Assembly (NCBI GenBank): GCA_900078775.1
Contig: LT549889.1
Span: 620,001 to 684,000, forward strand
DNA from: Mycolicibacterium aurum
GTDB lineage: Bacteria; Actinomycetota; Actinomycetes; Mycobacteriales; Mycobacteriaceae
Reading direction: 5' to 3'
Length of the DNA stretch: 64,000 bases
In this document: positions 44,229 through 55,294 of the stretch, piece by piece
Numbering within the stretch: position 1 is the stretch's first letter
Layout of the letters: each line of letters opens with the position of its first letter
Notes under the pieces: model-generated
Databases searched by the model: none
What the model was told of the DNA's origin: nothing
Seen by the model: the letters and a program-made list of their open reading frames with translations, nothing else
Position numbers and translations under genes: made by a program

Positions 44229-45836
44229 ATGCCGAGCACAGATGACACCAGACCCGGGCCGATCGTCCGCCTGGCCACCCGCGCGGTGTGCCGACGACTG
44301 AGGTTGTCCCCGCCGAGCACCGACTACCGGGTGACCCGTGATCTCCCGGTGCCGATGCGCGACGGTGTCCGGTTGCGCACCGATCTGCATGTGCCGGTCA
44401 CCGACGCAGCCGGCACGGTCTTGATCCGCACCCCCTACGGGCGCGCCAATCTGCCGTCGTCGGTGATCGCCGGCATCTACGCCGAGCGTGGATACCGTGT
44501 CGTGATCCAGAGCGTCCGAGGGACATTCGGCTCCGAAGGAGAGTTCGACCCGGGACGCTCCGAAACCGAGGACGCCGCCGACACGGTGGCCTGGATGCGG
44601 GAACAGCCGTGGTTCGACGGGCGGTTCGCGACCGTCGGCTCGTCGTACCTGGGGTTCACCCAGTGGGCGCTGCTGGCCGACCCGCCACCGGAGCTGAGCA
44701 CCTCGGTGATCGCCATGGCGCCGCATGATCTGGCGCAATCCGGTTGGGGCACCGGCACGTTCGTCCTCGCCGATCACCTGGCCTGGAGCTTCCAGCTGGC
44801 CCGCCAGGAGGACGGCGGCTCGGTGCGGGCGCTGATCCGGATGGCCGGCATGCCGCGGCGGCTGGCCCGGCCGCTGCGGATGGTGCCGCTGAGTGCGGCC
44901 GGCGCCCGCATGTTCGCCGACCGCGCCCCCTGGCACGAACCCTGGCTGCGCACCCCCGACCTGGCCGACCCGTACTGGCATCCGGTGCGGCTCGGGCATG
45001 CGCTGGACCGGGTCGACGTCCCGGTGCTGCTGATGTCCGGCTGGCAGGACGTCTTCCTGACCCAGACCCTGGACCAGTACCGGCAGTTGGCCGACCGTGG
45101 TCGCGAGCCGGCCCTGGTGGTCGGCCCGTGGACCCACGGCGACGGCGGCGGGGAGGTGCTGCGCGAGACGTTGCGCTGGTTGGACGGGGAGCGCCGGCCC
45201 GGTGTGCGGGTCTGCGTGACCGGCGGCGCGGGCTGGCGGGAGCTGCCCGCCTGGCCGCCCCCGGCAACGGAGCGGGTGCTGCACCTGCGGCCCCGGGCGC
45301 GACTCGGGGACGCACCCGTCAGCGGTGCGGAGGCCCTGGCCCGGTTCGTGTTCGACCCGCACGACCCGACCCCGACACTGGGCGGGCGGATGTTGTTCAC
45401 GCCGAACGGCTACCACGACGACACCGGGCTGGCCGCCCGCGGCGACGTCGTCACCTTCACCGGCCCGGCGCTGCCCGAGGCGCTGGAGGTGATCGGGGTC
45501 CCGCGGATCGAATTGGTGCACAGCAGCGATACCGGCTGGGCCGATGTGTGGGTGCGGATCAGCGAGGTCGGCGCGGACGGCCGGTCCCGCAACGTCAGCG
45601 ACGGCTACCTCAGCCGCGCGCCCGGCGATGCGCAACCGCTGACGTTGGAGCTCGACCCGATCGCGCACCGGTTCGGCGCCGGGGCCCGTATCCGGGTGGC
45701 GATCGCCGGGGGCTGTCACCCGCGGTATGCCCGCAATCCGGGCACCGGGGAACCGGTGTGGTCGGCCGACCGGCTGCTGCGCTCCACCCACACCATCGGG
45801 GCGGGTTCGCGGCTGATCCTGCCCGTCCCCGGGTGA
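44229..45836 (+). CDS. CocE/NonD family hydrolase
   Basis: A 535-residue serine hydrolase with an N-terminal X-Pro dipeptidyl-peptidase S15/CocE alpha-beta domain. The nucleophile elbow is VGSSYLGF, the oxyanion region IRTPYGRANLP, and the acid/histidine region VVGPWTHGD. The C-terminal jelly-roll domain (TFTGPALPEALEVIGVPRIE and following) is also typical. Members cleave esters or amide bonds, including cocaine esters and acyl groups. ATG 44229 is preferred over a nearby ATG in another frame. No strong ribosome site is evident. Confidence 0.88.
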   Translation: MPSTDDTRPGPIVRLATRAVCRRLRLSPPSTDYRVTRDLPVPMRDGVRLRTDLHVPVTDAAGTVLIRTPYGRANLPSSVIAGIYAERGYRVVIQSVRGTFGSEGEFDPGRSETEDAADTVAWMREQPWFDGRFATVGSSYLGFTQWALLADPPPELSTSVIAMAPHDLAQSGWGTGTFVLADHLAWSFQLARQEDGGSVRALIRMAGMPRRLARPLRMVPLSAAGARMFADRAPWHEPWLRTPDLADPYWHPVRLGHALDRVDVPVLLMSGWQDVFLTQTLDQYRQLADRGREPALVVGPWTHGDGGGEVLRETLRWLDGERRPGVRVCVTGGAGWRELPAWPPPATERVLHLRPRARLGDAPVSGAEALARFVFDPHDPTPTLGGRMLFTPNGYHDDTGLAARGDVVTFTGPALPEALEVIGVPRIELVHSSDTGWADVWVRISEVGADGRSRNVSDGYLSRAPGDAQPLTLELDPIAHRFGAGARIRVAIAGGCHPRYARNPGTGEPVWSADRLLRSTHTIGAGSRLILPVPG

Positions 45837-45841
45837 AATCG

Positions 45842-46810
45842 CTAACGGACCTTGAGCACGACCTTGCCCTTGGCGGTCCGGTTCTCCAGCGACGCGATGG
45901 CCGCACCGGCGCGTTCCAGCGGATACACGATCGGCTCGGGGGCGCTGACCGCGCCGGAGGCCAGCAGCGGCGCCAGCTCGGCCCACTGCTCGGCCAGATA
46001 GCCCGGGTGGGTGCCCGCCCAGGCGCCCCAGCCCACGCCGATCGCGTCGACATTGTTGAGCAGCAACCGGTTCACCTTCACGGTGGGGATCTCGCCGCCG
46101 GTGAACCCGACCACCAGCAGCCGCCCGCCCGGGGCCAGCGAGCGCAGCGAATCGGTGAACCGGTCACCCCCGACCGGGTCCAGCACGATGTCCACCCCCC
46201 GGCCACCGGTGAGCTCGCCGACCGCATCCCGGAACCCGTCGGCGAGCACCACATCCGTTGCCCCGGCGGCCCGGGCGATCTCGCCCTTCTCCTCGGTGCT
46301 CACCACCGCGATCACCCGGCTCGCCCCGAACGCGGGGGCCAGTCGCAGCGTCGAGGTGCCGATGCCACCGGCGGCGCCGTGCACCAGCACCGTCTCGCCC
46401 TGGGCCAGCCGGCCGCGGGTGCGCAGCGCGAAGTGCACGGTCAGATCGTTGAACAACACCCCCGCGCCGGCCTCGAAGGACACATTGTCCGGCAGCGCGA
46501 ACACCCGCTCCGGCGGCAGCGCCACCACCTCGGCCATCCCACCGGTCAACATGCACAGCCCGGCCACCCGGTCCCCGGCCGCGAACCCGGAATCGGCCGG
46601 CGCGCTGCGCACCACACCGGCGACCTCGGCGCCCGGGACGTAGGGCAGCGGGGCCTTGTACTGGTAGAGCCCCCGGGTCTGCAGGGCATCCGGGAAGGCC
46701 ACCCCGGCGGCGTGCACATCGATGACCACGCCGTCGGCGGCGGGTTCGTCGATGTTCACCAGCTCCGCGGCGTCGGGACCGTCCAACCGGGGTATCTGAA
46801 TGGCGCGCAT
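45842..46810 (-). CDS. Zinc-independent quinone oxidoreductase / MDR-family alcohol dehydrogenase
   Basis: A 322-residue medium-chain dehydrogenase/reductase of the NADPH:quinone reductase type. It has the N-terminal GroES-like domain (MRAIQIPRLDG, HAAGVAFPDALQTRGLYQYK, PYVPGAEVAGVV) and Rossmann motif VHGAAGGIGTSTLRLA. No structural zinc cysteines are present, unlike the divergent neighbour. Only 23 bp separate its start from that of the neighbour. Confidence 0.9.
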   Translation of the reverse strand: MRAIQIPRLDGPDAAELVNIDEPAADGVVIDVHAAGVAFPDALQTRGLYQYKAPLPYVPGAEVAGVVRSAPADSGFAAGDRVAGLCMLTGGMAEVVALPPERVFALPDNVSFEAGAGVLFNDLTVHFALRTRGRLAQGETVLVHGAAGGIGTSTLRLAPAFGASRVIAVVSTEEKGEIARAAGATDVVLADGFRDAVGELTGGRGVDIVLDPVGGDRFTDSLRSLAPGGRLLVVGFTGGEIPTVKVNRLLLNNVDAIGVGWGAWAGTHPGYLAEQWAELAPLLASGAVSAPEPIVYPLERAGAAIASLENRTAKGKVVLKVR

Positions 46811-46821
46811 GAGACACCATT

Positions 46822-46827
46822 TAACAT
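46822..46827 (+). promoter_or_regulatory. -10 element of the zinc dehydrogenase gene in a 23-bp divergent gap
   Basis: TAACAT fits TANNNT and ends 6 bp before ATG 46834, which lacks a ribosome site, so a leaderless transcript is likely. The promoter for the divergent gene must lie mostly within coding sequence. Confidence 0.4.
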
Positions 46828-46833
46828 CCGTCG

Positions 46834-47916
46834 ATGATCAAGGCACGTGCCGCGGTGCTCCGCGAGGCCGGACAGGACCCGCAGCTCACCGACGTGGAAC
46901 TGCGTGAGCCGGTCGGTGACGAGGTGCTGGTCCGCATCGACGCCGTCGGGATCTGCCATACCGATATCAGCGTGGCCGCCCGGTTCGCCAAGGTCCCGAT
47001 GGTGTTCGGGCACGAAGGGGCGGGCACCGTGGTCGCGGTCGGGCCGCAGGCCACCCGGGCCGTCGGCGAGCCGGTGGTGCTCACCTTCGCCAGCTGCGGG
47101 AGCTGCGGATACTGCGCCACCGACCGGCCCGCGTACTGCGATCAGTCGACCAACCTGAACATGCGCGGCGGCCGCCGCGACGAGAGCAGCGCGCTGCGCC
47201 TGGACGGCGCGCCGATCGCGGGCGGATTCTTCGGGCAGTCCAGCTTCGCGACCCACGCGATCGCCGGCAGCCGCAACGCGGTCCCGCTGCCCGAGGGCAT
47301 CGACCCGGCGCTGGCCGCGCCGCTGGGCTGCAGTGTGCAGACCGGGGTCGGCGCGGTGCTCAACGTGCTCGGCGCACCGGACAGCGTGGTGGTGTTCGGT
47401 GCCGGCGCGGTCGGCCTGTCCGCGGTGATGGGTGCCCGGATCGCCGGGGCGAGGACCATCATCGCCGTCGACCCGATCGCCGAACGCCGCTTGCTGGCAG
47501 CCGAATTGGGCGCCACAGCCACCATCGACCCGACCGCCACCGACGCCGCGGCCGGGGTCCTGGAGCTCACCGGGGGCGTCGCCGCCGCGGTGGACACCAC
47601 CGCCCGCCCGGACGTCATCGCCGCCGCGGTCGGGGTGCTCGCCGCGCGCGGCACCCTGGCCCTGCTCGGGCTGGGGGCGATGACCGCCGAACTGCCGGTC
47701 GTGCTGATCATGGCCAAGGGGCTGACGGTGCGCGGGGTGGTCGAGGGCGACAGCGACCCGCACGTGTTCGTCCCGCAACTGGTGCAGTTGTTCGAGTCTG
47801 GGGAGCTGCCGCTGCAGAAGCTGGTGAGCACCTACACATTCGACGACTTCGACCGGGCGTGGACGGACGCCAGAAACGGCACGGTAATCAAACCGGTTCT
47901 GCTCACCGGGAGTTAA
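46834..47916 (+). CDS. Zinc-dependent NAD(P) alcohol dehydrogenase (MDR family)
   Basis: A 360-residue MDR enzyme with catalytic zinc region GICHTDISVAARF and FGHEGAGTV, four structural-zinc cysteines in SCGSCGYCATDRPAYC, and Rossmann motif FGAGAVGLSAVMGARIAG. It most resembles aryl/benzyl alcohol dehydrogenases. ATG 46834 follows the -10 TAACAT closely. The next gene starts 41 bp downstream, so the two may be co-transcribed. Confidence 0.92.
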   Translation: MIKARAAVLREAGQDPQLTDVELREPVGDEVLVRIDAVGICHTDISVAARFAKVPMVFGHEGAGTVVAVGPQATRAVGEPVVLTFASCGSCGYCATDRPAYCDQSTNLNMRGGRRDESSALRLDGAPIAGGFFGQSSFATHAIAGSRNAVPLPEGIDPALAAPLGCSVQTGVGAVLNVLGAPDSVVVFGAGAVGLSAVMGARIAGARTIIAVDPIAERRLLAAELGATATIDPTATDAAAGVLELTGGVAAAVDTTARPDVIAAAVGVLAARGTLALLGLGAMTAELPVVLIMAKGLTVRGVVEGDSDPHVFVPQLVQLFESGELPLQKLVSTYTFDDFDRAWTDARNGTVIKPVLLTGS

Positions 47917-47956
47917 GCTCAGTTTCAGGCAATGACGCCGACGATTGGAGCGAGCA

Positions 47957-48880
47957 ATGGCGCGGCCACCGCTACCCCCGGGCCGGGATGTCGAGGTCCG
48001 GTCCGCCGACGGCACCCGGCTGCACGCCCGGGTCTTCGGCCCCGAGAACGGCTATCCGATCGTCCTGGCGCACGGCATCACCTGCGCAATCGAGGTCTGG
48101 GCGCACCAGATCGCCGATCTGGCCGGTGACTACCGCGTCATCGCCTACGACCACCGTGGCCACGGCCGCAGCGAGACGCCGCGCGGTCGGCACCGCTACA
48201 GCCTCAACCATCTGGCCGCCGACCTGGACGCCGTGCTGGACACCACGCTGGCGCCGGGGGAGAAGGCTCTGATCGGCGGGCACTCGATGGGCGGCATCGC
48301 CATCACCTCGTGGTCGCAGCGTTACCCGCACCGGGTCAACCGGGTCGCCGATGCGGTCGCCCTGATCAACACCACCACCGGCGATCTGTTGCGCAACGTC
48401 AACGTGCTGCCGGTGCCGCAGCCGCTGTCGGGCCCGCGGGTCCTCGCGGCCGGCACCGCGATCCGGACCTTCGGTGGGCTCCCGCTGCCCGGGGCCGCCG
48501 GGGTGGCCAACAAGCGGTTGGTCAAGTATGTCGCGGTGGGCCCGGACGCCGATCCGTCGGTGTCGGAGTTCGTCTATCAGTTGTTCACCTCGACGCCGCG
48601 GGTGGGCCGCGGCGGCTGGGCCCGCGTGCTGGTGAGCAGCCTTGACCGCCAGCACATCTCGTTGGAGAACCTGACCGTCCCGACGCTGGTGATCGGCAGC
48701 CGCAAGGACCGTCTGCTGCCGCTCAACTCGGCCCGCCACATCGCTGACCACGCGCCGAATCTCGCCGAGTTCGCCGAGATGTCCGGCGGGCACTGCGCCA
48801 TCCTGGAATGCCCGGACCAGGTGAACCAGAAGCTGCGCGCACTCGCCGAATCGATTGCGCCGCAGCGGCTCAGCTCTTGA
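47957..48880 (+). CDS. Alpha/beta hydrolase
   Basis: A 307-residue alpha/beta hydrolase with [20 protein letters not shown], the oxyanion-side [12 protein letters not shown], nucleophile elbow GGHSMGGIA (serine in GHSMGG) and a late acid/histidine pair around SRKDRLLP and [13 protein letters not shown] 47957 with GGAG upstream is preferred to TTG 47945. Its last 11 bp overlap the 3' end of the convergent amine oxidase gene. Confidence 0.92.
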   Translation: MARPPLPPGRDVEVRSADGTRLHARVFGPENGYPIVLAHGITCAIEVWAHQIADLAGDYRVIAYDHRGHGRSETPRGRHRYSLNHLAADLDAVLDTTLAPGEKALIGGHSMGGIAITSWSQRYPHRVNRVADAVALINTTTGDLLRNVNVLPVPQPLSGPRVLAAGTAIRTFGGLPLPGAAGVANKRLVKYVAVGPDADPSVSEFVYQLFTSTPRVGRGGWARVLVSSLDRQHISLENLTVPTLVIGSRKDRLLPLNSARHIADHAPNLAEFAEMSGGHCAILECPDQVNQKLRALAESIAPQRLSS

Positions 48881-50213
48881 GGTAGGCGGCCACCTCGAGG
48901 GCCACGCGCTGCCCGGACCGCACCGCGCCGTCCAGGAACCCGGTCCACCGGTCGGCTGTTTCGGTACCAGCCCAGAAGATCCCGTCGACCGGCGCCCGCA
49001 GGTGCTCGCCGTGGGCGACCCAGGAGCCGGGCGGGACGGCCGCGGTGGGGCCGCCCGGCGCGAACGCCTCGGTGCCCCAGCAGTGATCGAGATAGTCGAT
49101 GGGGTGGGCGGCCTTGTCCCCGAACAACGTGGCGAACCCGGCCAGCGCCCGCTCGCGGCGCACCTCCGGGGCGAGGGCGTCGAAGTTGCGGGCGTCCACG
49201 AACCCGAGCAGGATGCCGGGCCCGTCCTGGATATCTTCGCCGGGGCTGACGTCGAAGGTGATGAACACCGGGCCTTCGTCGGACAGCGCCTCCCCTGAGC
49301 AGCCGTTGGCCCGCCAGAACGGGGTGTCGTAGACGGCGTAGGCCTTGCTGAGCATGCCCTGCGGCCAGTGCGCGGCCAGCTCCGTATACCCGGCGGGCAG
49401 CGGCGGGTCGAAGGTGATCGCGGCGCGGTGGGCCGGTGCGACGGCCAGCACCACCGCCGGGGCGGTGTGTCGGCCCTGCTCCGAATCGACGGTGTAGCCG
49501 GAGCCGTCCCGGGCGATCCGGCGGACCGGGGCGTCGGTGAGCACCCGGTCACCGAGCCGCTCGGCCATCCGCAGCGCGATCTGCTGGGTGCCGCCCGGGA
49601 AGCGGTCCTGCTGGGCGCCGCCCTCGACGTCGAGCATCCGGCCCAGCCCGCCGGCCGCCTTCACGTAGCGCACCGCGTGCAGCATGGACAGGTCCGCGGG
49701 TTCGCAGCCCCAGGTCACCCGCGCCATGATCGCCATCAGGTTGCGGGTCGAGGCGCTCGCGCTCGCATCCCGCAGCCAGTCCTCCAGGCTCTTCTGGTCC
49801 AGCCGGTGAGCGGCCGGGGCGGTCCACGGTTCGGTCACCGGGATCTGGCGGGACAGCCGGTCGAACCGCCACTGGATGCGGGACACGTCGAGCAACTCGA
49901 TCAGCGACAGCTTGGGGATGGTGCTGCGGTAGGACCGGACCCGGCCGTGCCAGCGGATCAGGTTCTTGCCGCGACTGTAGGTCGGCACCGTCGGGCAGCC
50001 CAGTTCGGCGGCCAGTGCGATGACGGCGTCCTGGGTGGGGCCGACGAACGTCGCCCCGAGATCGACCGGGACACCGGCCACCGTCGCCGTGTACGAGCGG
50101 CCCCCGACCCGGTCGCGGCCCTCCAGCACCACGACCTGGTATCCGCGTTCGGTCAATTCCCGCGCCGCGGACAGCCCCGCGAAACCCGCCCCCACCACGA
50201 TCACATCGGTCAC
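48870..50213 (-). CDS. FAD-dependent flavin-containing amine oxidase family protein
   Basis: A 447-residue amine-oxidase-type flavoprotein. N-terminal FAD-binding motif [20 protein letters not shown], second motif GGRSYT, substrate-side region and C-terminal FAD motif [20 protein letters not shown] identify the monoamine/putrescine oxidase group. GTG 50213 gives this N-terminus; the reading frame extends 21 codons upstream. Probably oxidises an amine to an aldehyde; substrate unknown. Divergent from an LLM oxidoreductase with an 84-bp gap. Confidence 0.9.
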   Translation of the reverse strand: MTDVIVVGAGFAGLSAARELTERGYQVVVLEGRDRVGGRSYTATVAGVPVDLGATFVGPTQDAVIALAAELGCPTVPTYSRGKNLIRWHGRVRSYRSTIPKLSLIELLDVSRIQWRFDRLSRQIPVTEPWTAPAAHRLDQKSLEDWLRDASASASTRNLMAIMARVTWGCEPADLSMLHAVRYVKAAGGLGRMLDVEGGAQQDRFPGGTQQIALRMAERLGDRVLTDAPVRRIARDGSGYTVDSEQGRHTAPAVVLAVAPAHRAAITFDPPLPAGYTELAAHWPQGMLSKAYAVYDTPFWRANGCSGEALSDEGPVFITFDVSPGEDIQDGPGILLGFVDARNFDALAPEVRRERALAGFATLFGDKAAHPIDYLDHCWGTEAFAPGGPTAAVPPGSWVAHGEHLRAPVDGIFWAGTETADRWTGFLDGAVRSGQRVALEVAAYLKS

Positions 50214-50297
50214 AACGCCCAGTCTTCCGTGATTTGTGCAGTTATAACCGCAATTGGTCCGGTTTCCGCTGCGCAAGTCGCGTTAGGGTGTGGCGCT

Positions 50298-51341
50298 GTG
50301 AAGGTGATGACCGCATTGTTCGGACCCGTCGGCGCCATCGAGCGGGCCACCGCGCTCCGCGAGGCGGGTGCGAGCGGGGTGTTCACCTTCGAAGGCCCGC
50401 ACGACGTGTTCACCCCACTGACCCTGGCCGCCACCGTCGGCGGCCTCGATCTGCTGACCAACGTGGCAATCGCCTTCCCGCGCAACCCGATTCACCTCGC
50501 CCATCAGGCGATCGACCATCAGATCCTGAGCCAGGGCCGGTTCACTCTCGGGTTGGGCACCCAGATCCGGACCCAGATCGAAAAACGCTTCGGCGCCGAG
50601 TTCGACCGCCCGGTGGCCCGGATGACCGAACTGGTCGCGGCGCTGCGGGCCATCTTCGACACCTGGTCCACCGGTGAGCGCCTGCAGTTCCGCGGCGAGT
50701 ACTACCGGCACACCCTGATGACCCCGACGTTCACCCCGCGTGACAACCCGTACGGTCCGCCGCCGATCTACGTCGGGGCGCTCGGACCCCGGCTGACCAA
50801 GGCCACCGCCCAACACGCCGACGGTCTGCTGGTGATGCCGTTCGGGACCAAACGGTTCCTGCACGAGGTGACCATGGCCGCCGTGGACGACGGGCTGGCC
50901 GCCGGCGGGCGCACCCGCGCCGACCTCGCGGTGGTGCCGGAGATCATCGTCTCGGTCAGCTCGGACACCAACCCCGACCATGCCGCGACCCGGCGGCTGC
51001 TGGCGTTCTACGGGTCCACGCCGGCCTACCGCCCGGTGCTCGACATCCACGGCTGGGGCGACCTGCAGCCCGAGCTCAACGCCCTGTCCAAGCAGGGCCG
51101 GTGGGCCGAGATGGCGGACTTGATCGACGACGACGTGCTGCACACCATCGCGGCCTGCGGCAGCCCGGCCGAGGTGGCCGCCCGCATCCGCGACCGGGTC
51201 GACGGAATCTCCGACCAGATATGCATCTACCAGCCCGGACCCATCGAAGTGGAGCTACTCGCGCAGATCGTTGACGCGCTGCCCACCGGACGACCTAAGG
51301 TGGTTGGTACGGAGCAGGACCACAAGGAGGTTGTCCGATGA
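50298..51341 (+). CDS. LLM-class F420-dependent oxidoreductase (TIGR03617-like)
   Basis: A 347-residue luciferase-like protein starting at GTG 50298, paralogous to that at 10604-11644 (shared HIERRF/IEKRFG region, YRHTLMTP and FYGSTPAYRPVLDIHGWGDL). Predicted to reduce or oxidise a hydrophobic substrate with F420. Its stop overlaps the start of the flavin monooxygenase gene as ATGA, so the two are translationally coupled and likely act in one pathway. Confidence 0.9.
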   Translation: MKVMTALFGPVGAIERATALREAGASGVFTFEGPHDVFTPLTLAATVGGLDLLTNVAIAFPRNPIHLAHQAIDHQILSQGRFTLGLGTQIRTQIEKRFGAEFDRPVARMTELVAALRAIFDTWSTGERLQFRGEYYRHTLMTPTFTPRDNPYGPPPIYVGALGPRLTKATAQHADGLLVMPFGTKRFLHEVTMAAVDDGLAAGGRTRADLAVVPEIIVSVSSDTNPDHAATRRLLAFYGSTPAYRPVLDIHGWGDLQPELNALSKQGRWAEMADLIDDDVLHTIAACGSPAEVAARIRDRVDGISDQICIYQPGPIEVELLAQIVDALPTGRPKVVGTEQDHKEVVR

Positions 51342-52885
51342 CCTACCAGCACGACGCTGCCGATGCGGCGCCCAGCGCGCAGACCGACTACAGCGACGTC
51401 CTCATCATCGGGGCCGGTATCTCCGGGATCAACGCCGCCTACCGGATCCATCAGCGCAACCCGGGCCTGAGCTACACCATCCTGGAACGCCGGCAGCGCA
51501 TCGGAGGCACCTGGGACCTGTTCCGCTATCCGGGTATTCGCTCCGACAGTGACATCTTCACGCTCAGCTACCCGTACGAGGAGTGGACCCGCAGGGAGTT
51601 CGTCGCCGACGGCGGCGACATCCGCGACTACCTCACCGCGACCGCCCGCAAACACGGCATCGACCGCCACATCCGCTTCGACACCAAGGTGTCCTCGGTG
51701 GACTGGGATTCGGGTACCGACACCTGGACCGTGCACGCCGAATCCGGCGGGCAGGCCCGCACGCATCGCTGCCGGTTCCTGTTCTTCGGCACCGGCTACT
51801 ACAACTACGACGAGGCCTACACCCCGGAGTTCCCCGGTATCGAGTCCTTCGCCGGCACCGTCGTGCACCCGCAGTTCTGGCCCGAGGACCTCGACTACGC
51901 CGGCAAACGGGTCGCGGTGATCGGCAGCGGCGCGACCGCGATCAGCCTGGTCCCGGCGTTGGCCGAGAACGGCGCCACGGTGACGATGTTGCAGCGCTCA
52001 CCGACCTACATGATGTCCATGCCCGCCGTCCCGATGGTGATGAACGCCATCCGAAAGGCACTGCCGCGCAAGATCGCCCACCCGGTGGTGCGGCTGCGCA
52101 ACGCCTGGATGCACTACCTGTACTACGTGTTCTTCCGGGCCGCACCGAAGCTCGGCCGCAAGATGATCCGGGCGGCGAACAAGAAGGAACTGCCCGCCGG
52201 CTACCCGGTCGACGTCCACTTCAAGCCGCGCTACAACCCGTGGGATCAGCGGATGTGTCTGGTGCTCGACGGGGATCTGTTCACCCACATCAGCGCCGGG
52301 CGGGCCGAGGTGGTGACCGATCACATCGACCACTTCGACGCCGAGGGCATCGTGCTGCAATCCGGGAACCGGATCGACGCCGACATCATCGTCACCGCGA
52401 CCGGGCTGCAGCTACAGGCCCTCGGTGGCATCGAACTGCACGTCGACGGGGAGCGGGTGGACCCCACCGACCGCTACGTCTACAAGGAGTACCTGCTCGA
52501 AGACGTGCCGAACATGGCGTGGTGCATCGGTTACACCAACGCCTCGTGGACGCTGCGGGCCGACATGACCGCCAAGGCAGTGGCAAAACTGCTGGCGTAC
52601 ATGGGGTCTCACGGCTACACCCACGCCTACCCGCACCTCGGCTCGACGGCCATCGCGGAGAAACCGGCCTGGGACATCAAGGCCAACTACGTCCGGCGCG
52701 CGTTGCACGCCCTGCCCAAGTCCGGGACCAAGCGGCCGTGGAACGTGCGGCACAACTGGGCCCTCGACGCGGTGGACCACCGCTTCGACCGGATCGAGGA
52801 GTCGATGGTCTTCGGGCGGGTACAGGCCGGTCGGCCCGGTGCGGCGGCGGATGAGGCGTCCACCCCGCTGCGCGCCGGGGCCTGA
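51338..52885 (+). CDS. Flavin-containing Baeyer-Villiger-type monooxygenase
   Basis: A 515-residue FAD/NADPH monooxygenase. FAD-binding GAGISGINAAYRI, the BVMO fingerprint FxGxxxHxxxW as FAGTVVHPQFW and NADPH-binding GSGATAISLVPAL are present. It closely resembles mycobacterial EthA/MymA-type enzymes. It is coupled to the upstream F420 oxidoreductase, so a ketone substrate could be made by one and oxygenated by the other. A branched hairpin terminator follows the stop. Confidence 0.92.
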   Translation: MTYQHDAADAAPSAQTDYSDVLIIGAGISGINAAYRIHQRNPGLSYTILERRQRIGGTWDLFRYPGIRSDSDIFTLSYPYEEWTRREFVADGGDIRDYLTATARKHGIDRHIRFDTKVSSVDWDSGTDTWTVHAESGGQARTHRCRFLFFGTGYYNYDEAYTPEFPGIESFAGTVVHPQFWPEDLDYAGKRVAVIGSGATAISLVPALAENGATVTMLQRSPTYMMSMPAVPMVMNAIRKALPRKIAHPVVRLRNAWMHYLYYVFFRAAPKLGRKMIRAANKKELPAGYPVDVHFKPRYNPWDQRMCLVLDGDLFTHISAGRAEVVTDHIDHFDAEGIVLQSGNRIDADIIVTATGLQLQALGGIELHVDGERVDPTDRYVYKEYLLEDVPNMAWCIGYTNASWTLRADMTAKAVAKLLAYMGSHGYTHAYPHLGSTAIAEKPAWDIKANYVRRALHALPKSGTKRPWNVRHNWALDAVDHRFDRIEESMVFGRVQAGRPGAAADEASTPLRAGA

Positions 52886-52899
52886 GTCACCTTCTCCCG

Positions 52900-52957
52900 C
52901 GAGCAGACGTGAAAGGCCGCAAAACACGCCGAAAATGCGGCCATTCGCGTCTGCTCG
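52900..52957. terminator. Branched/nested hairpin terminator
   Basis: Outer arms CGAGCAGACG (52900-52909) and CGTCTGCTCG (52948-52957) and inner arms GGCCGCA (52915-52921) and TGCGGCC (52936-52942) pair perfectly. It separates the convergent monooxygenase and DUF gene, so it can stop transcription from both sides. Confidence 0.72.
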
Positions 52958-52972
52958 GCAGGTCGTCGACGC

Positions 52973-54087
52973 TCAGGGGGCGACGGTGAGCCAGTCGGCG
53001 AACCCGGACGGGTCGTGCCGGCCCAGCGCACCGTGTTCGAACAGTCCCCAGCCCTCGACCGGGGCGGCGTCGCCCTCGGTGCAGACCGCGCGGCCGACGT
53101 GGTCGATGACGCCGAACCCGGCGCGCCCGATGATCGCCGGATCGGTCATGTCGTAGCTGAGCCGTTCGGTGAACTTCTCGCCCTTCCACACCCCGTGGAT
53201 CCAGTCGGCGTCCCCGCCGTAGCCGCCGCCGACGTGAATCGGCACGGCCAGTTTGGATTCCACCTCGAAGCGCAAGTCGGATCCGGTGGCTGTGGTTGCC
53301 GAGATGGTGGCGCCGGTGGGGATACGGGTCCCGGACCGGTAGTGGATCTTCACCCGCGGCCAGCCGAGCTGCTCGACGCGGCCGTCGGAGAAGATCCGGG
53401 TGCAGTCGTTGAGGGACCGGAACCCGTCGGGCGCCTCCTGGATGATCAGCACGATGGAGTAGTCGTCGAACGCCATCGGCACGTACAGCCACCACATGCC
53501 TTCGAACGGCGGGTCCGCGGGCCGGCCCGGCGGTTCGGGCTCACCGATCGGGCGGATACCCCAGGACCGGTCCCGGGACCCGATCCAGGTCGACGGGTCG
53601 ACCGTGATGCGTTCCCCGTCGATCTCCAGATGGCCGCTCCAGGAGCCCAACTGGGCGAAGCGCTGTGCGTCCAGGGTGACCCGGTTGCCCTGGCGCATCA
53701 GGTGGCGCTGCTCCTGCACCGCGTCGAACAGCCCGGTCCAGGTGAGATCGGCGGCGATGCCGTCGGTCTCGTCGAGGGTGATCCGCAGCCGGTGCAGCGG
53801 TTCGTCGACCTGCACCCGGTATCCGTTGACGTGTTGGTTCAGCCGGTCCTGGTCGATGGCATCGGACAGGTGCACCGCGGTCTGCACATTGTCGCGGGAG
53901 ACGAGGAAGAAGGCGTCCTTCACCCCGAGGTTGGGGTAGTACCCGATGCCGGTGATGACGAAGATGTCCCCGGTGCGGTCATGGGCGTTGAAGTACGAGC
54001 GATCGTAGAAGTTGCGGTCCGAGGACCCCGGCCAGGCGATCGGCTGCGGAACCTGGTGTACCGGAAACTCATCCATCGGTCCGAGCA

Positions 54088-54088
<1 letters not shown>
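52973..54088 (-). CDS. Hypothetical protein, possibly lipocalin/AttH-like
   Basis: A 371-residue protein without a confident family name. Beta-rich sequence with blocks GDIFVITGIGYYPNLGVKDA, SWSGHLEIDGERITVDPSTW and EGMWWLYVPMAFDDYSIVLI suggests a paired-lipocalin (CrtC/AttH-like) fold. No signal peptide. It is coupled to the upstream phosphotransferase-fold gene by TGATG overlap; such pairs recur in actinobacteria, which suggests a shared substrate. Confidence 0.65.
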
Positions 54089-55272
<1,184 letters not shown>

Positions 55273-55273
55273 T

Positions 55274-55280
55274 TACGATA
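55274..55280. promoter_or_regulatory. Overlapping divergent -10 elements
   Basis: TACGAT on the plus strand (55274-55279) and TATCGT on the minus strand (55280-55275) both fit TANNNT and nearly coincide. They serve the TetR gene and the APH-fold gene respectively, so repressor binding here would silence both. Confidence 0.45.
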
Positions 55281-55294
55281 CGGTGGGTAGCGGT

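Noticed and set aside
10604..48880. 3' overlaps of convergent genes at 10604-10607 and 48870-48880 as regulatory features
   Set aside because: Short tail-to-tail overlaps are common in compact actinobacterial genomes, and nothing else at these junctions suggests regulation.
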